Part shown: piece by piece, positions 9,203-18,134 of the stretch | Position numbering within the stretch: the stretch's first letter is position 1 | Layout: each line of letters opens with the position of its first letter | Assembly: GCF_016757215.1 (NCBI RefSeq) | Contig: NZ_JAESIY010000014.1 | Location: 46,285-110,284, forward strand | Direction: 5' to 3' | From: Fulvivirga sediminis | GTDB taxonomy: Bacteria > Bacteroidota > Bacteroidia > Cytophagales > Cyclobacteriaceae | DNA length: 64,000 nucleotides | The notes under the pieces: generated by a model | The model's database searches: none | The model's input: the letters and a program-made list of their open reading frames with translations, nothing else | Told to the model about the DNA's origin: nothing | Made by a program: the position numbers and the translations under genes

Positions 9203-11224
9203 CTAATGTTCTAATTTTAATTCTTTTACCATGAGATGCTGGCGAACAAATCTCATCACATCCAATACTAATGCAACGCTTCCATCTCCCAGAATGGTAG
9301 CTCCGCTAAATTCATCCTGGCTTTCATAATGCTCTCCCAGCGGCTTCATAGCGGCCTGGTACTGACCAATAATATGATCTACGGTAATACACACCGGAAA
9401 TTCTTCATAAGTAAGCTTAATGACCTGAGTAATGTCTCCTGAAAAAGCTTGGAACCCAAAACATGCCCTCGTATTTAATACCGGCAGCATACTCCCTTCA
9501 AAAACATACTTTTGGCTATCTTCTCCGTCTAATTTGGAAGTATATATTTCATAACATTTATCCACAAAATCTAATGGGATGATATATTTTGTCTCAGCAA
9601 TCTCGACCAACATACCGTCTATAATAGAAAGAGTAAGTGGGAGTTTGATAGTAATAGAAGTGCCTTCATTGATTTTAGATGCAATAGTTACATCTCCTTT
9701 CAAAGCTTCTATTTTTCTCTTCACAACATCCATACCCACACCTCTACCAGAAACATCTGTAATCTCTTCGGCTGTAGAAAAGCCAGGCATAAAAACAAGC
9801 TCTAAAGCCTCTTTTTCTGTGAGCTGATCTCCTGAAATTATGAGGCCATTTTGTATAGCCTTTTTCTTAACACTTTCTGGATTAATACCTTGGCCGTCAT
9901 CTCTTAACTGCACATATACATAAGTGCCAGAATAAAAAGCACTTAACTCTAATTTCCCTACAGGTGACTTACCTTTCTTTACCCTTTCTTCACTTGTCTC
10001 AATACCATGGTCTATACTATTTCTTATAATATGAAGAATAGGATCACTTATATTTTCGATTATTGATTTATCAAGTTCCGTTTCAGTACCAGAAGTAATG
10101 AATTGCACTTCTTTTCCCAGATCATTGCTAAGATCTCGAACCAATCTCTGAAAGCGGGTAACAAGTACCTGAATAGGCACCAGGCAGATTGAAAAAGCGT
10201 TATCCCGAAGTCTACGCGTAATCTTCTCCATATTTTCACCTAGCTCAGTGAGCTCCTCTATGCCTTTTTGCTCTGCTATCAAAGAAATCTGCGCCTGCGT
10301 AGTAACCAACTCACTGACCAGATTCATAAGTTCATCAAGCTTATCAGAGGACACCCTAATGCTGCTCTCTGTTTTAGCTATATCTTTTTTACTTTTCTTT
10401 ATAGATTTCGAACTTTCGTTCAAATGCAATTGAACAATATTTTTTACAGCGTCATATCCCAGTATATCTTCATCAAGCCTTTTTGACTCTAAAGCACTTA
10501 TCAATGGCTCAAAGTCAAGCAAATCTCCACCACAGATCATTTCTACTTGCAAATCGCATTGATCTTCGGCAAAAATAAAGACATCTTTAATCTCTTCTTT
10601 AGGCAGCTCTGTTGATATTAGCACTTCGAACTGAGTATAGCATTTATCTGGCTCTACCTCCTTTAAAACAGGTAGCGAGGTCAAAGACGGCAATACCAAG
10701 CATTTCCCCAAGGCAGACAGATCATCAATTAAGTATAAAGGGTTAGTTCCATTAGCGAAAATGCTTTCTTTTGGAGAAACAAGTACATAATAAGTAGCCA
10801 TGGTAAGGGTGGATTCCGAGCTATCTAATTCTTCTTGCCCATTATCAACCTCACTTCTTAAGGCTTCTATTTTCAGCATTACCTCCTGATGCTTTTTCCT
10901 ATTATAATCTTCAGACAGCTGCTGATCCATAAGGGAATGCTTCAAATGATCTACAGCTTCAAAAGTCACATCAAGAATATTTCTATTGGCCTTCAGCTCG
11001 TTATTTCTTATCTGATCATAAATAGTTTCTAAATGGTGGGTAATAGAACTGATTGTATCAAAACCAAACATACTGCCGCCCCCTTTAAGCGAATGCATAG
11101 CCCGAAATATCTCGCTAATGCATTGTTTATCTTCAAAATCATCTTCTAAACGCAACAAAGCTTGCTCGAGATCATCCATAAGCTCTTCAGCCTCTTGCAG
11201 AAATGTTTTTTGAAACTTATCCAT
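9203..11224 (-). CDS. cheA: Chemotaxis sensor kinase CheA
   Basis: The 673-residue protein has CheA order: P1 phosphotransfer domain with His44 in FRAMHSLKGGG, a diverged central segment (about 140-270) in the place of P2, the P3 dimerisation helices (SSDKLDELMNLVSELVTTQ), the P4 ATPase with IIRNSIDHGIE, DDGQGI and GRGVGMDVV, and a C-terminal P5 CheW-like domain (about 535-665). CheA autophosphorylates on P1 and passes phosphate to CheY and CheB. It is 3 bp downstream of cheY. No separate CheW is in this operon, so coupling to receptors needs a CheW from another locus. Confidence 0.95.
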   Translation of the reverse strand: MDKFQKTFLQEAEELMDDLEQALLRLEDDFEDKQCISEIFRAMHSLKGGGSMFGFDTISSITHHLETIYDQIRNNELKANRNILDVTFEAVDHLKHSLMDQQLSEDYNRKKHQEVMLKIEALRSEVDNGQEELDSSESTLTMATYYVLVSPKESIFANGTNPLYLIDDLSALGKCLVLPSLTSLPVLKEVEPDKCYTQFEVLISTELPKEEIKDVFIFAEDQCDLQVEMICGGDLLDFEPLISALESKRLDEDILGYDAVKNIVQLHLNESSKSIKKSKKDIAKTESSIRVSSDKLDELMNLVSELVTTQAQISLIAEQKGIEELTELGENMEKITRRLRDNAFSICLVPIQVLVTRFQRLVRDLSNDLGKEVQFITSGTETELDKSIIENISDPILHIIRNSIDHGIETSEERVKKGKSPVGKLELSAFYSGTYVYVQLRDDGQGINPESVKKKAIQNGLIISGDQLTEKEALELVFMPGFSTAEEITDVSGRGVGMDVVKRKIEALKGDVTIASKINEGTSITIKLPLTLSIIDGMLVEIAETKYIIPLDFVDKCYEIYTSKLDGEDSQKYVFEGSMLPVLNTRACFGFQAFSGDITQVIKLTYEEFPVCITVDHIIGQYQAAMKPLGEHYESQDEFSGATILGDGSVALVLDVMRFVRQHLMVKELKLEH

Positions 11225-11227
11225 AGC

Positions 11228-11596
11228 TTAGCGTATTACTTTTTTCACTATAGCTATCAGTTTTTCTCGAACAAATGGTTTCACAATCCAGCCGGTAGCC
11301 CCCACTTCTTTAGCTTTTTCCTTCTTTATAGCCTGAGATTCTGTGGTTAACAAAAGTATGGGTACGGTGCTATATTTTTCATTCGCTCTCACATTTTTAA
11401 TAAAGTCAATACCATCTAAATTCGGCATATTTAAATCAGTAATTATTAAATCTACCGGCCTACTGGTATTCAGTTTATAGGTCGCATCTTCCCCGTCAAA
11501 ACTTTTAATCACTGTGTAACCAGCATTTTCAAGTGTCATTTCTACCAGATCTCTGATGCTTTCGGAATCATCTACAATCAAAACTGTTTTACTCAT
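11228..11596 (-). CDS. cheY: Single-domain response regulator CheY
   Basis: This is a stand-alone receiver of 122 residues. The acidic pair is in LIVDDSESI, the phospho-acceptor Asp in LIITDLNMPNLDG, the conserved Thr in LLLTTESQ, and the switch Lys in GWIVKPFVREKL. It is the expected output of CheA in this operon. In gliding or non-flagellated Bacteroidota the downstream target of CheY is not a flagellar switch, and no motor gene is in the window. It lies 22 bp behind the STAS gene. Confidence 0.93.
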   Translation of the reverse strand: MSKTVLIVDDSESIRDLVEMTLENAGYTVIKSFDGEDATYKLNTSRPVDLIITDLNMPNLDGIDFIKNVRANEKYSTVPILLLTTESQAIKKEKAKEVGATGWIVKPFVREKLIAIVKKVIR

Positions 11597-11618
11597 GAAT
11601 GTATCTATAGTTTATTCT

Positions 11619-11921
11619 TTAAATGAATAGAGAAGAAAAACCAGTATTCTCAATTAGTTGCCGTTCGGTATCTTCCAAATTAGCCTCCATATGAAAATTA
11701 ATATTAGAAGACTGACAAGACTTTTTAAAAGCCCATATCATTTGTATTGCGCACAAATCCAACCCTTCCGGCCGCTCCAATACAAGCTCCACATTTTTTT
11801 GATAAATGGGCAATTCTGCTAATATTCTCCTTATATCATCTCCAAATCTTAATGTAAGTTCTCCTTGTATTTTAACGATAAGACTTTCATCCTCTTCAAA
11901 AACCTGCACTTGTGGCTTCAT
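11619..11921 (-). CDS. STAS-domain protein of the chemotaxis operon
   Basis: The 100-residue protein has the short beta-alpha layout of an anti-sigma-factor antagonist type STAS domain (VQVFEEDESLIVKIQGELTLRFGDDI at the start). The place that carries the phosphorylatable Ser in SpoIIAA reads LDLCAIQMIWAF, with Cys57 where Ser would stand, so classical kinase control by phosphorylation looks unlikely. STAS proteins of this size are known companions of Che-like clusters and may bridge kinase parts. It lies 4 bp behind the 215-residue gene and 22 bp before cheY. Confidence 0.72.
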   Translation of the reverse strand: MKPQVQVFEEDESLIVKIQGELTLRFGDDIRRILAELPIYQKNVELVLERPEGLDLCAIQMIWAFKKSCQSSNINFHMEANLEDTERQLIENTGFSSLFI

Positions 11922-11925
11922 AATG

Positions 11926-12573
11926 CTAAAAAAAATCCGGAGTAGAAGCCTTATCTATTCCATTCTTCAAAGAAGCTACAATCTCCTCTGTGGTAACGGC
12001 ACTATTGTCAAGATACATATCCAGAACTAATCTCTCAGACACAGTTGAATATAACTTATATAGCATATCTCTTTCCTCTTGTATATTTAAAAATTGGTAC
12101 TTATGACAGTGATCACAAATAATGTCTAAATTTTCCGTCAGGTTCTTGCTGTACATAGTTACTAATTCTATAAACTCCTGGCGAATGGTAAAAGAAGGGT
12201 TTATTTTCTCTAGCATACGATTAATGCTCTTCAATTTTTGAATCAAACTCATTACGGCCACTTCCACCTGTAATTTACTGAGACCAAATACGGACCAGTC
12301 TTTACCAGCACAGTGTTCATCAATTAGAACAGGGCTTTCCAGGTCTATTCTAGAGTGAATCTGCCTTATATGCTCTACCTTCTGGGTTAATAAATCCAAA
12401 TATTGTAGCTCTTCCGCTATTCGAAAAATCAAGCAATTATGTTTCTCTTCTCCTCCAAGCATAGAAATATGAATTTTAACATAATTGCACACATATAGGA
12501 ATTCAGAGCTGGTAACCGTCAACAAATCATTTAGAATAAGGTCTATTTTGCCTAGATGACATCGTACATTCAT
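11926..12573 (-). CDS. Helical protein with a CheZ-like D-x-x-x-Q motif, first gene of the chemotaxis operon
   Basis: I do not recognise the family by name. The 215-residue protein is predicted to be mostly helical. Residues 54-71 read EELQYLDLLTQKVEHIR, with Asp60 and Gln64 at the spacing of the catalytic Asp143/Gln147 of the CheY phosphatase CheZ. The LQ-x-x-D-x-x-x-Q-x-x-EH pattern is also common in chemotaxis accessory helices. The first position of the operon and the absence of any other CheY phosphatase (CheC, CheX, CheZ) fit a phosphatase role, which is inferred. There is no four-residue CheY-binding tail like that of enteric CheZ; the C-terminus is KASTPDFF. Confidence 0.6.
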   Translation of the reverse strand: MNVRCHLGKIDLILNDLLTVTSSEFLYVCNYVKIHISMLGGEEKHNCLIFRIAEELQYLDLLTQKVEHIRQIHSRIDLESPVLIDEHCAGKDWSVFGLSKLQVEVAVMSLIQKLKSINRMLEKINPSFTIRQEFIELVTMYSKNLTENLDIICDHCHKYQFLNIQEERDMLYKLYSTVSERLVLDMYLDNSAVTTEEIVASLKNGIDKASTPDFF

Positions 12574-13093
12574 TTCTTTCTATCTCTTACCCGTTAAACA
12601 TGTCAAAAATCAAAAATAGGTGCTGATGAAAGGCAATGCTGAAAACGCCTTGTAGTTTATTGATGTAATACCATATTTAGGCACATACACAATAGGAGGC
12701 AAAGAAAAATCAGCAAATAGATTATTGCAATTAGGTTAGCAGTAGATTAAAGGCAGTTGGAACCTGTCATAACATTACTTCAGCCTACTTATATCAAAGG
12801 ATAATTCTATATGCAGGTAGTATATTCACCCATTTAATCACCTCAGATTACATAGCTTGTGTTATTATTTCACTAACACCTTATTTTAATATTAATATAC
12901 TAAATCTTTCCGAGGTAAACGTCATCAGCTACATTTTTATCTTTTTATTAATTTTTAATATCAGTGGTACGTCTTGACAGTATAAAAACTTTATTTTAAT
13001 GCCAATAGCTGATTTACTGGAAGGGTAGAAAATTTGCTTTAAGAAGAGCTAATAACTTAAAAAAATCAAATCAAGGCGTGATCTTAGTGCAAT
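12574..13093. other. Intergenic region between the chemotaxis operon and pgl
   Basis: About 520 AT-rich bases should hold the promoter of the chemotaxis operon. A possible minus-strand -7 element (TATTTTTG, complement of 12611-12618) lies about 40 bp before the first start codon, but I see no clear -33 partner. No gene or repeat is seen. Confidence 0.4.
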
Positions 13094-13123
13094 AAAAAAG
13101 GCTGTCTAAATTTTTAGACAGCC
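13094..13123 (-). terminator. Intrinsic terminator of the pentose phosphate operon
   Basis: An 11-bp perfect stem (13100-13110 with 13113-13123) is followed on the minus strand by six T. It starts eight bases behind the pgl stop codon. Confidence 0.9.
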
Positions 13124-13130
13124 CTTTTGC

Positions 13131-13853
13131 TTAATGTTTTATCTGCTTCGCTGCAGGCTCATCCAAGTACCAGACCAAGTTCCCTTGCTCAGTGTTGATA
13201 AGCTGCGAAGGATACTCTGAAGGTCTATAATCTCCCTCAATTACCGACTTTAAGGTTTCAGCTTTACCTTCTCCAAATGCTCCAAAGAAAATATTTCTGG
13301 CCTTATTAATAAAGGGGGCCGTTAAGGTTATGCGATCGGATTTTAGCTCTGCATTATACCCTGTATCTACCCACTTATCTTTTTCATTAATTACCTCTGT
13401 GCCAGGGAAAATTGAAGCTGTATGTCCATCTCCTCCCATTCCTAACAGAATTAGATCAAAAGCAGGGTCTTCATTTTTAAAATGCTGCTTCAAAATACGT
13501 TCATACTCCTGAGCTCCTTCAGAAGGATTACTTCTCCCATCCATCCTAAAGGTATTATCTTTAGGCAAGGGCACTTTATCTAACAATAAATCAAAGGCCA
13601 TTTTTGCATTATTGTCCTCATGATCAAACGGCACACACCTTTCATCACCCCAGAAAACAAATGTTTTATCCCATGGAATCTGATCTACGAGCGGCTTCTC
13701 TGCAAGAAGCTTATAAAGCACCTTGGGTGAGCTACCCCCGGTTAATGACACATTAAACCGACCTCTTTCCTTTATCGATTGATTAGCAATATTTTTAAAT
13801 TCTTCAGCCATTGCTTCGCTGGCCTCTTGTTGAGAATTATATACTTTAATCAT
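13131..13853 (-). CDS. pgl: 6-phosphogluconolactonase (DevB type)
   Basis: It hydrolyses 6-phosphogluconolactone to 6-phosphogluconate, the second step of the oxidative pentose phosphate pathway. The family signatures are SLTGGSSPKVLYKLLAE near residue 40, FWGDERCVPFDHEDNNAKMA, and ILLGMGGDGHTASIFPGT. I start at 13853 (MIKVYNSQQ), giving 240 residues, the normal family length; the frame is open further upstream but that would run into zwf. It follows zwf by 13 bp and ends the operon. Confidence 0.93.
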   Translation of the reverse strand: MIKVYNSQQEASEAMAEEFKNIANQSIKERGRFNVSLTGGSSPKVLYKLLAEKPLVDQIPWDKTFVFWGDERCVPFDHEDNNAKMAFDLLLDKVPLPKDNTFRMDGRSNPSEGAQEYERILKQHFKNEDPAFDLILLGMGGDGHTASIFPGTEVINEKDKWVDTGYNAELKSDRITLTAPFINKARNIFFGAFGEGKAETLKSVIEGDYRPSEYPSQLINTEQGNLVWYLDEPAAKQIKH

Positions 13854-13866
13854 AAAATCACTTCTT

Positions 13867-15372
13867 TTAGACATTGAGCCACGAGCGTCCATCTCTTTCT
13901 AATAGATCATCAGCCTTTTGAGGGCCCCAAGATCCTGCTGCATAATTAGGGAATTCTTTTTCTTTGTTATTTTCCCAATAGTTCAAAATAGGCATCACTA
14001 TTTTCCAAGCTGCCTCCACCTGATCAGCTCGCATGAAGAGAGTAGAGTCTCCCTGCATCACATCTAGCAACAGCGTCTCATAAGCCTCTGGTGTCGCTTC
14101 GGTAAAAGCATCGTCATAGTCGAAAGTCATTCCTACCTTGTTCAAAGACATCTTTAATCCTGGCTTCTTAGCCTGCATACATAATTTAACACCCATAGAA
14201 GGTTGTATATTTATAGTAAGCAAGTTAGGCAAATTAGTTGTAGCCTCACTAGGGAAAAGCTTGTGTGATACAGGCTTAAACTGGATAGTGATAGAAGTAT
14301 TCTTTTCAGGCATGCTTTTACCCGTTCTCAGGTAGAAAGGCACATCTTTCCATCTCCAGTTATCAAGGTATACTTTCATGGCCGCATAGGTCTCAGTATT
14401 AGACTCCTCTGCTGTTCCTTTGGCATCACGATAACCTTCTATTGTTTCTCCCTCTACCACACCTTCAAAGTACTGACCTCTTACGGTATCTTCCTGCACT
14501 TTTTCATCAGTAGAGAAAGGTCTTACAGAATGCAGCACATCTACTTTTCTGTTTTGGATTTCATCCGCCTCATACGTAATTGGGGGTTCCATAGCTACCA
14601 TACAAAGCAACTGAAGCAGGTGATTCTGGATCATATCTCTAAGAGCACCAGATTTATCATAGTAGTTACCTCTATGCTCTACCCCTACGGTTTCAGCTAC
14701 CGTTATCTGCACACTATCAATGTAATTCCGGTTCCAAAGAGGTTCAAATATGGTGTTCGCAAAACGGAAAGCCATAATATTTTGAACCGTCTCTTTACCT
14801 AAATAGTGATCTATTCTGTAAATCTGACTTTCTTTAAAGTGCTCACGCAACTTCTTATTTAAATGCTCTGCAGAATCGTAGTCACGTCCGAAAGGCTTTT
14901 CTACTACTATTCGGCTATTTTCAATGCTATTAGCTATTCCTGAAGTATTAATATTTTGAGCAATGGGCTCTATAAACTGAGGAGATACCGAAAGATAGAA
15001 TATTCTATTGGCCTTAGTACCCCATTTTTCGTCATAGGCATCTAACTCTTCTGCTAGTCCTTTATAAGATTCAGGATTAGTAAAGTCAGCCTTATAATAG
15101 GTAATACTGGAAGAAAGCCTCTCCCAGTCTCCATTGCCTCTAAAATCTCTTCTTGAATACTTACTCACTCCATCCTTCAGAATCTCTCTAAGATCATCTG
15201 TAGTCCTATCATGGTGACTAACACCAATCATAGCAAAATTATCAGGCAACCAAGAGTCAAGCATCAAGTTATATAATGCAGGCACTAGTTTCCTTTGGCT
15301 CAAATCTCCAGACGCACCGAAAATCACTAACACTGTAGAGCCAGGTTTTTTTGTGGATTCAATCATGTTCAC
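13867..15372 (-). CDS. zwf: Glucose-6-phosphate 1-dehydrogenase
   Basis: The 501-residue enzyme oxidises glucose 6-phosphate to 6-phosphogluconolactone with NADP. The nucleotide-binding motif IFGASGDLSQRKLVPALY is at the N-terminus, and the substrate-binding and catalytic RIDHYLGKETVQN motif is near residue 185, with the EKPFGRD motif before it. It lies between gnd (35 bp) and pgl (13 bp) in the same operon. Confidence 0.97.
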   Translation of the reverse strand: MNMIESTKKPGSTVLVIFGASGDLSQRKLVPALYNLMLDSWLPDNFAMIGVSHHDRTTDDLREILKDGVSKYSRRDFRGNGDWERLSSSITYYKADFTNPESYKGLAEELDAYDEKWGTKANRIFYLSVSPQFIEPIAQNINTSGIANSIENSRIVVEKPFGRDYDSAEHLNKKLREHFKESQIYRIDHYLGKETVQNIMAFRFANTIFEPLWNRNYIDSVQITVAETVGVEHRGNYYDKSGALRDMIQNHLLQLLCMVAMEPPITYEADEIQNRKVDVLHSVRPFSTDEKVQEDTVRGQYFEGVVEGETIEGYRDAKGTAEESNTETYAAMKVYLDNWRWKDVPFYLRTGKSMPEKNTSITIQFKPVSHKLFPSEATTNLPNLLTINIQPSMGVKLCMQAKKPGLKMSLNKVGMTFDYDDAFTEATPEAYETLLLDVMQGDSTLFMRADQVEAAWKIVMPILNYWENNKEKEFPNYAAGSWGPQKADDLLERDGRSWLNV

Positions 15373-15407
15373 AATGAAGAATATTTATATAATGTTAATA
15401 TCAAAAT

Positions 15408-16817
15408 TTATTTCCAGATGGTATGAAATACACCCTCTTCACCTATTCTCTCATAAGTATGAGCACCAAAGAAATCTCTCTGAGCTTGAATAAGGTTAAG
15501 AGGCAGCCATCCGCTTCTATACAAATCAAAATATGAAAGCGATGCCATAGTAGCAGACATAGGTATGCTTGCGTCTACTCCCATTTTCACACAATCTCTA
15601 ATATCACTTTGGTAAGCATTTAACTTTTTAGCAAGGTCATCATTAACCATTATATTTTTAAGAGAAGCATCAGCTTCAAAAGCCTTACGAAAATCTTCTA
15701 ACATGGCTGCACGAATAATACATCCTCCCCTCCATATTTTAGCCACTTCAGCTATCTTCACCTCGTAGTTGTATTCATCACTAGCCTTTTTAATCATAGC
15801 AAAACCCTGAGCATAGGCTGTTATAAATGCAAACTTCAGTGCATTTTCCACCTTACCTATCACTTCTTCTTTACTTGCATCAAGCTTATATTCTTTAGCA
15901 GGGAATATTTCTCCGGCAGCTTCTCTTTCTTCTTTTATGGCTGAAATATCTCTGGCCACCACTGCTAGATCTATGGTAGGCGCGGGTACCTGTAAGTCCA
16001 TAGCATTTTGAGAAGTCCACTTTCCTGTTCCTTTTGATCTTGCTCTATCAAGTATCTTGTTAAGAATCAATGTTTCTCCATCCTCATCTTTCTTGGCAAA
16101 AATCTCAGAAGTAATCTCTATTAGGAAAGAGTTAAGCTCTCCTTTATTCCATTCTGTGAAAACATTTTTCAGCTCCTCATCAGAAAGCCCTGCGCCAGAT
16201 TTCAGCAAATGGTAAGCCTCAGAAATCAACTGCATTAAGGCATACTCTATACCATTGTGAACCATTTTTACGTAGTTTCCAGCGCTTCGATGACCTATAA
16301 AAGTCACGCATGGTTCTCCGTTAACTTTAGCTGCTGCTGCTTCTAAAATGGGCTTAATAAAATCATAAGAAGCGGCACTGCCACCAGGCATAATACTTGG
16401 TCCTCTACGAGCTCCTTCTTCACCTCCAGAAATACCTACGCCCATGTAATGAATGCCCTTCTCTGTAAGTGCATCATATCTCCTATTCGTATCAGGAAAG
16501 TATGAGTTACCTCCATCCATAAGCAAATCTCCTTTTGACAAAAAAGGAGTTAGCTCAGCGATAACAGAATCTACTGGCGCACCAGCAGGCACCAACATCA
16601 TAATTTTTCTAGGTGATTTTAATGAAGAAATAAATTCTTCTGCTGAGGTGGTAGCCTTTACATGATCCTTATCGGCTTCTTCCGTCAATGAAGCTACCTT
16701 TTCTGTATCTTTATCAAGACCTATTACACTGTAACCACTATCAGCTATATTTAATAATAAGTTTCTTCCCATTACTCCAAGACCTACCATCCCGAAGTCG
16801 TAACCTGTATTACTCAT
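15408..16817 (-). CDS. gnd: 6-phosphogluconate dehydrogenase, decarboxylating
   Basis: The 469-residue protein converts 6-phosphogluconate to ribulose 5-phosphate and CO2 with reduction of NADP. Seen are the N-terminal Rossmann motif GLGVMGRNLLLNIADSGY, the substrate motif GISGGEEGARRGPSIMPGG, the catalytic Lys in GNYVKMVHNGIEYA, and RAAMLEDFRKAF further on. Length is normal for the long-chain form. Its ATG overlaps the rpiB stop codon (ATGA), so the two are translationally coupled. Confidence 0.97.
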   Translation of the reverse strand: MSNTGYDFGMVGLGVMGRNLLLNIADSGYSVIGLDKDTEKVASLTEEADKDHVKATTSAEEFISSLKSPRKIMMLVPAGAPVDSVIAELTPFLSKGDLLMDGGNSYFPDTNRRYDALTEKGIHYMGVGISGGEEGARRGPSIMPGGSAASYDFIKPILEAAAAKVNGEPCVTFIGHRSAGNYVKMVHNGIEYALMQLISEAYHLLKSGAGLSDEELKNVFTEWNKGELNSFLIEITSEIFAKKDEDGETLILNKILDRARSKGTGKWTSQNAMDLQVPAPTIDLAVVARDISAIKEEREAAGEIFPAKEYKLDASKEEVIGKVENALKFAFITAYAQGFAMIKKASDEYNYEVKIAEVAKIWRGGCIIRAAMLEDFRKAFEADASLKNIMVNDDLAKKLNAYQSDIRDCVKMGVDASIPMSATMASLSYFDLYRSGWLPLNLIQAQRDFFGAHTYERIGEEGVFHTIWK

Positions 16818-17278
16818 TTCTTTAAGTATTTTTCTTCTGTTTGAATTAATTTTTGTAATCTTCTCTCGAACCTTCCTTCGCCAATGTAACTGGCACCTAA
16901 AAAGGCGTTGATAATCTCCATTACTAAAGCAGAGCCAATAACTCTACCACCTAGACAAAGTACATTCATATCGTCATGCTCCACGCCCTGATGGGCAGAA
17001 TATGTTTCCGTGATTAGGGCCGCCCTTACACCGGGTAGCTTGTTAGCAATGATAGAGGCTCCAACACCACTACCACAAATGGCTATTCCTTTATCTACTG
17101 TTCCTGCTGAAACAGCCTCAGCTAAAGGCAATATTCTGTCAGGATAATCATCATTATTATCCAAAGCATCTGCCCCAAAATCTTGAATTGTATATTTGTT
17201 GGTGATATCTAGGTTAGAGGTAATCAGTTTCTTCAGTTCAAAGCCGCCGTGATCGGCTGCTATTCCAATTTTAAGCAT
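16814..17278 (-). CDS. rpiB: Ribose-5-phosphate isomerase B
   Basis: It interconverts ribulose 5-phosphate and ribose 5-phosphate. RpiB hallmarks are IGIAADHGGFELKK at the start, the CGSGVGASIIANK anion-hole loop with the catalytic Cys, and MNVLCLGGRVIG. The start at 17278 gives 154 residues, matching the family; an upstream in-frame ATG at 17317 adds a non-conserved 13-residue tail. It is the first gene of the rpiB-gnd-zwf-pgl operon, which gives the complete oxidative branch in one transcript. Confidence 0.95.
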   Translation of the reverse strand: MLKIGIAADHGGFELKKLITSNLDITNKYTIQDFGADALDNNDDYPDRILPLAEAVSAGTVDKGIAICGSGVGASIIANKLPGVRAALITETYSAHQGVEHDDMNVLCLGGRVIGSALVMEIINAFLGASYIGEGRFERRLQKLIQTEEKYLKK

Positions 17279-17545
17279 AGCAAAAGTTAGTTCGTTGCTA
17301 ATTATTATACTCCTCAAAGTAAAAAAAGGTTTTAAAATAAGTAATACACTTCTATTAATTATTTCAATAAGAAAAAGATTCTATAAATCAGATTTAATAA
17401 TTTGAAATACTACAAAAGCATTTTACTTAGTGCGCATTCACTTGCAGCAAGCGTGATTTAAAATCCAAATTAATTTTATTAACCGCTCTTTTTCAATAGG
17501 TTACGATGTATTACATAAAGAATGAATAAATATTTCGACCTAAGG

Positions 17546-17576
17546 TTGTATGGATATGTGTTTATTTATAGATTTG
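17546..17576 (+). promoter_or_regulatory. Bacteroidetes-type promoter of the tRNA-Cys gene
   Basis: The -7 element TAGATTTG at 17569-17576 matches the consensus TAnnTTTG exactly. A TTG at 17546-17548 stands 20 bases before it in the place of the -33 element. The tRNA starts 17 bases downstream. Confidence 0.75.
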
Positions 17577-17593
17577 CACTCCTAAAACAATAA

Positions 17594-17664
17594 GGCGCTG
17601 TGGCCGAGTGGCTAGGCAGAGGTCTGCAAAACCTTGTACAGCGGTTCGAATCCGCTCAGCGCCT
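17594..17664 (+). tRNA. tRNA-Cys (GCA)
   Basis: A full cloverleaf can be folded: acceptor GGCGCTG with CAGCGCC, D arm GCCGAGTGGCTAGGC, anticodon loop CTGCAAA with anticodon GCA, and T arm with loop TTCGAAT. The unpaired discriminator base is T, as expected for tRNA-Cys. CCA is not encoded. Confidence 0.97.
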
Positions 17665-17677
17665 CAAGTAATTTTAA

Positions 17678-17708
17678 AAAGCCTCTGATTATCAGGGGCT
17701 TTATTTTT
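17678..17708 (+). terminator. Intrinsic terminator after tRNA-Cys
   Basis: An 11-bp stem with one G-T pair is followed by a T-rich run (TTTATTTTTTT). It lies 13 bases after the tRNA. Confidence 0.85.
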
Positions 17709-17742
17709 TTATAATCTTTTGTACTTAGTAGCTTACTTATAC

Positions 17743-18045
17743 TCATTTTACATAAACATTTCTGCGGTTTTCCATTAAATCAACAATAGCCAAATCGCTC
17801 TGCTCATGACACACCGACTTTGCTAAATCATAAATAGTAGCACCTCCATTATATGAATGATCTATATCGGCCCCATGCTTTAATAGTAAGCTAACAGCTT
17901 CTAAGCTAAAAGGGTGATTTTGAAAAGTCAACCTTAAAGGTGTTTCTCCATTTTCAGAAACAGAGTCCACATCAGCACCGGCCCGCAAAAGGCATTTGAC
18001 CACTGGCACACTCTTCACCCTGGCGGCATAGTGTAAAGGGGTTGA
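17743..18045 (-). pseudogene. 5'-truncated ankyrin-repeat gene
   Basis: The frame encodes ankyrin-repeat consensus from its very first codons (STPLHYAARVKS at 18010-18045, then VPVVKCLLRAGADVDSVSENGETPLRL and a second repeat with LLLKHGADID). A TGA at 18046-18048 cuts the frame just before the TPLHYAA motif, and no homologous coding continues upstream. The only starts are a GTG inside the repeat (18018) or later codons. A working gene would need the N-terminal part of this repeat, so I read this as the 3' remnant of a larger ankyrin gene. A short GTG-started protein of 91 residues cannot be excluded. Confidence 0.6.
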
Positions 18046-18134
18046 TCAAACCGTATTCTAAACATTTTTAATGCAACATCCATTTAGCTACCTCTATAGC
18101 AAGCAGAAATTATCAGTGCTTACATTTTAATGCT

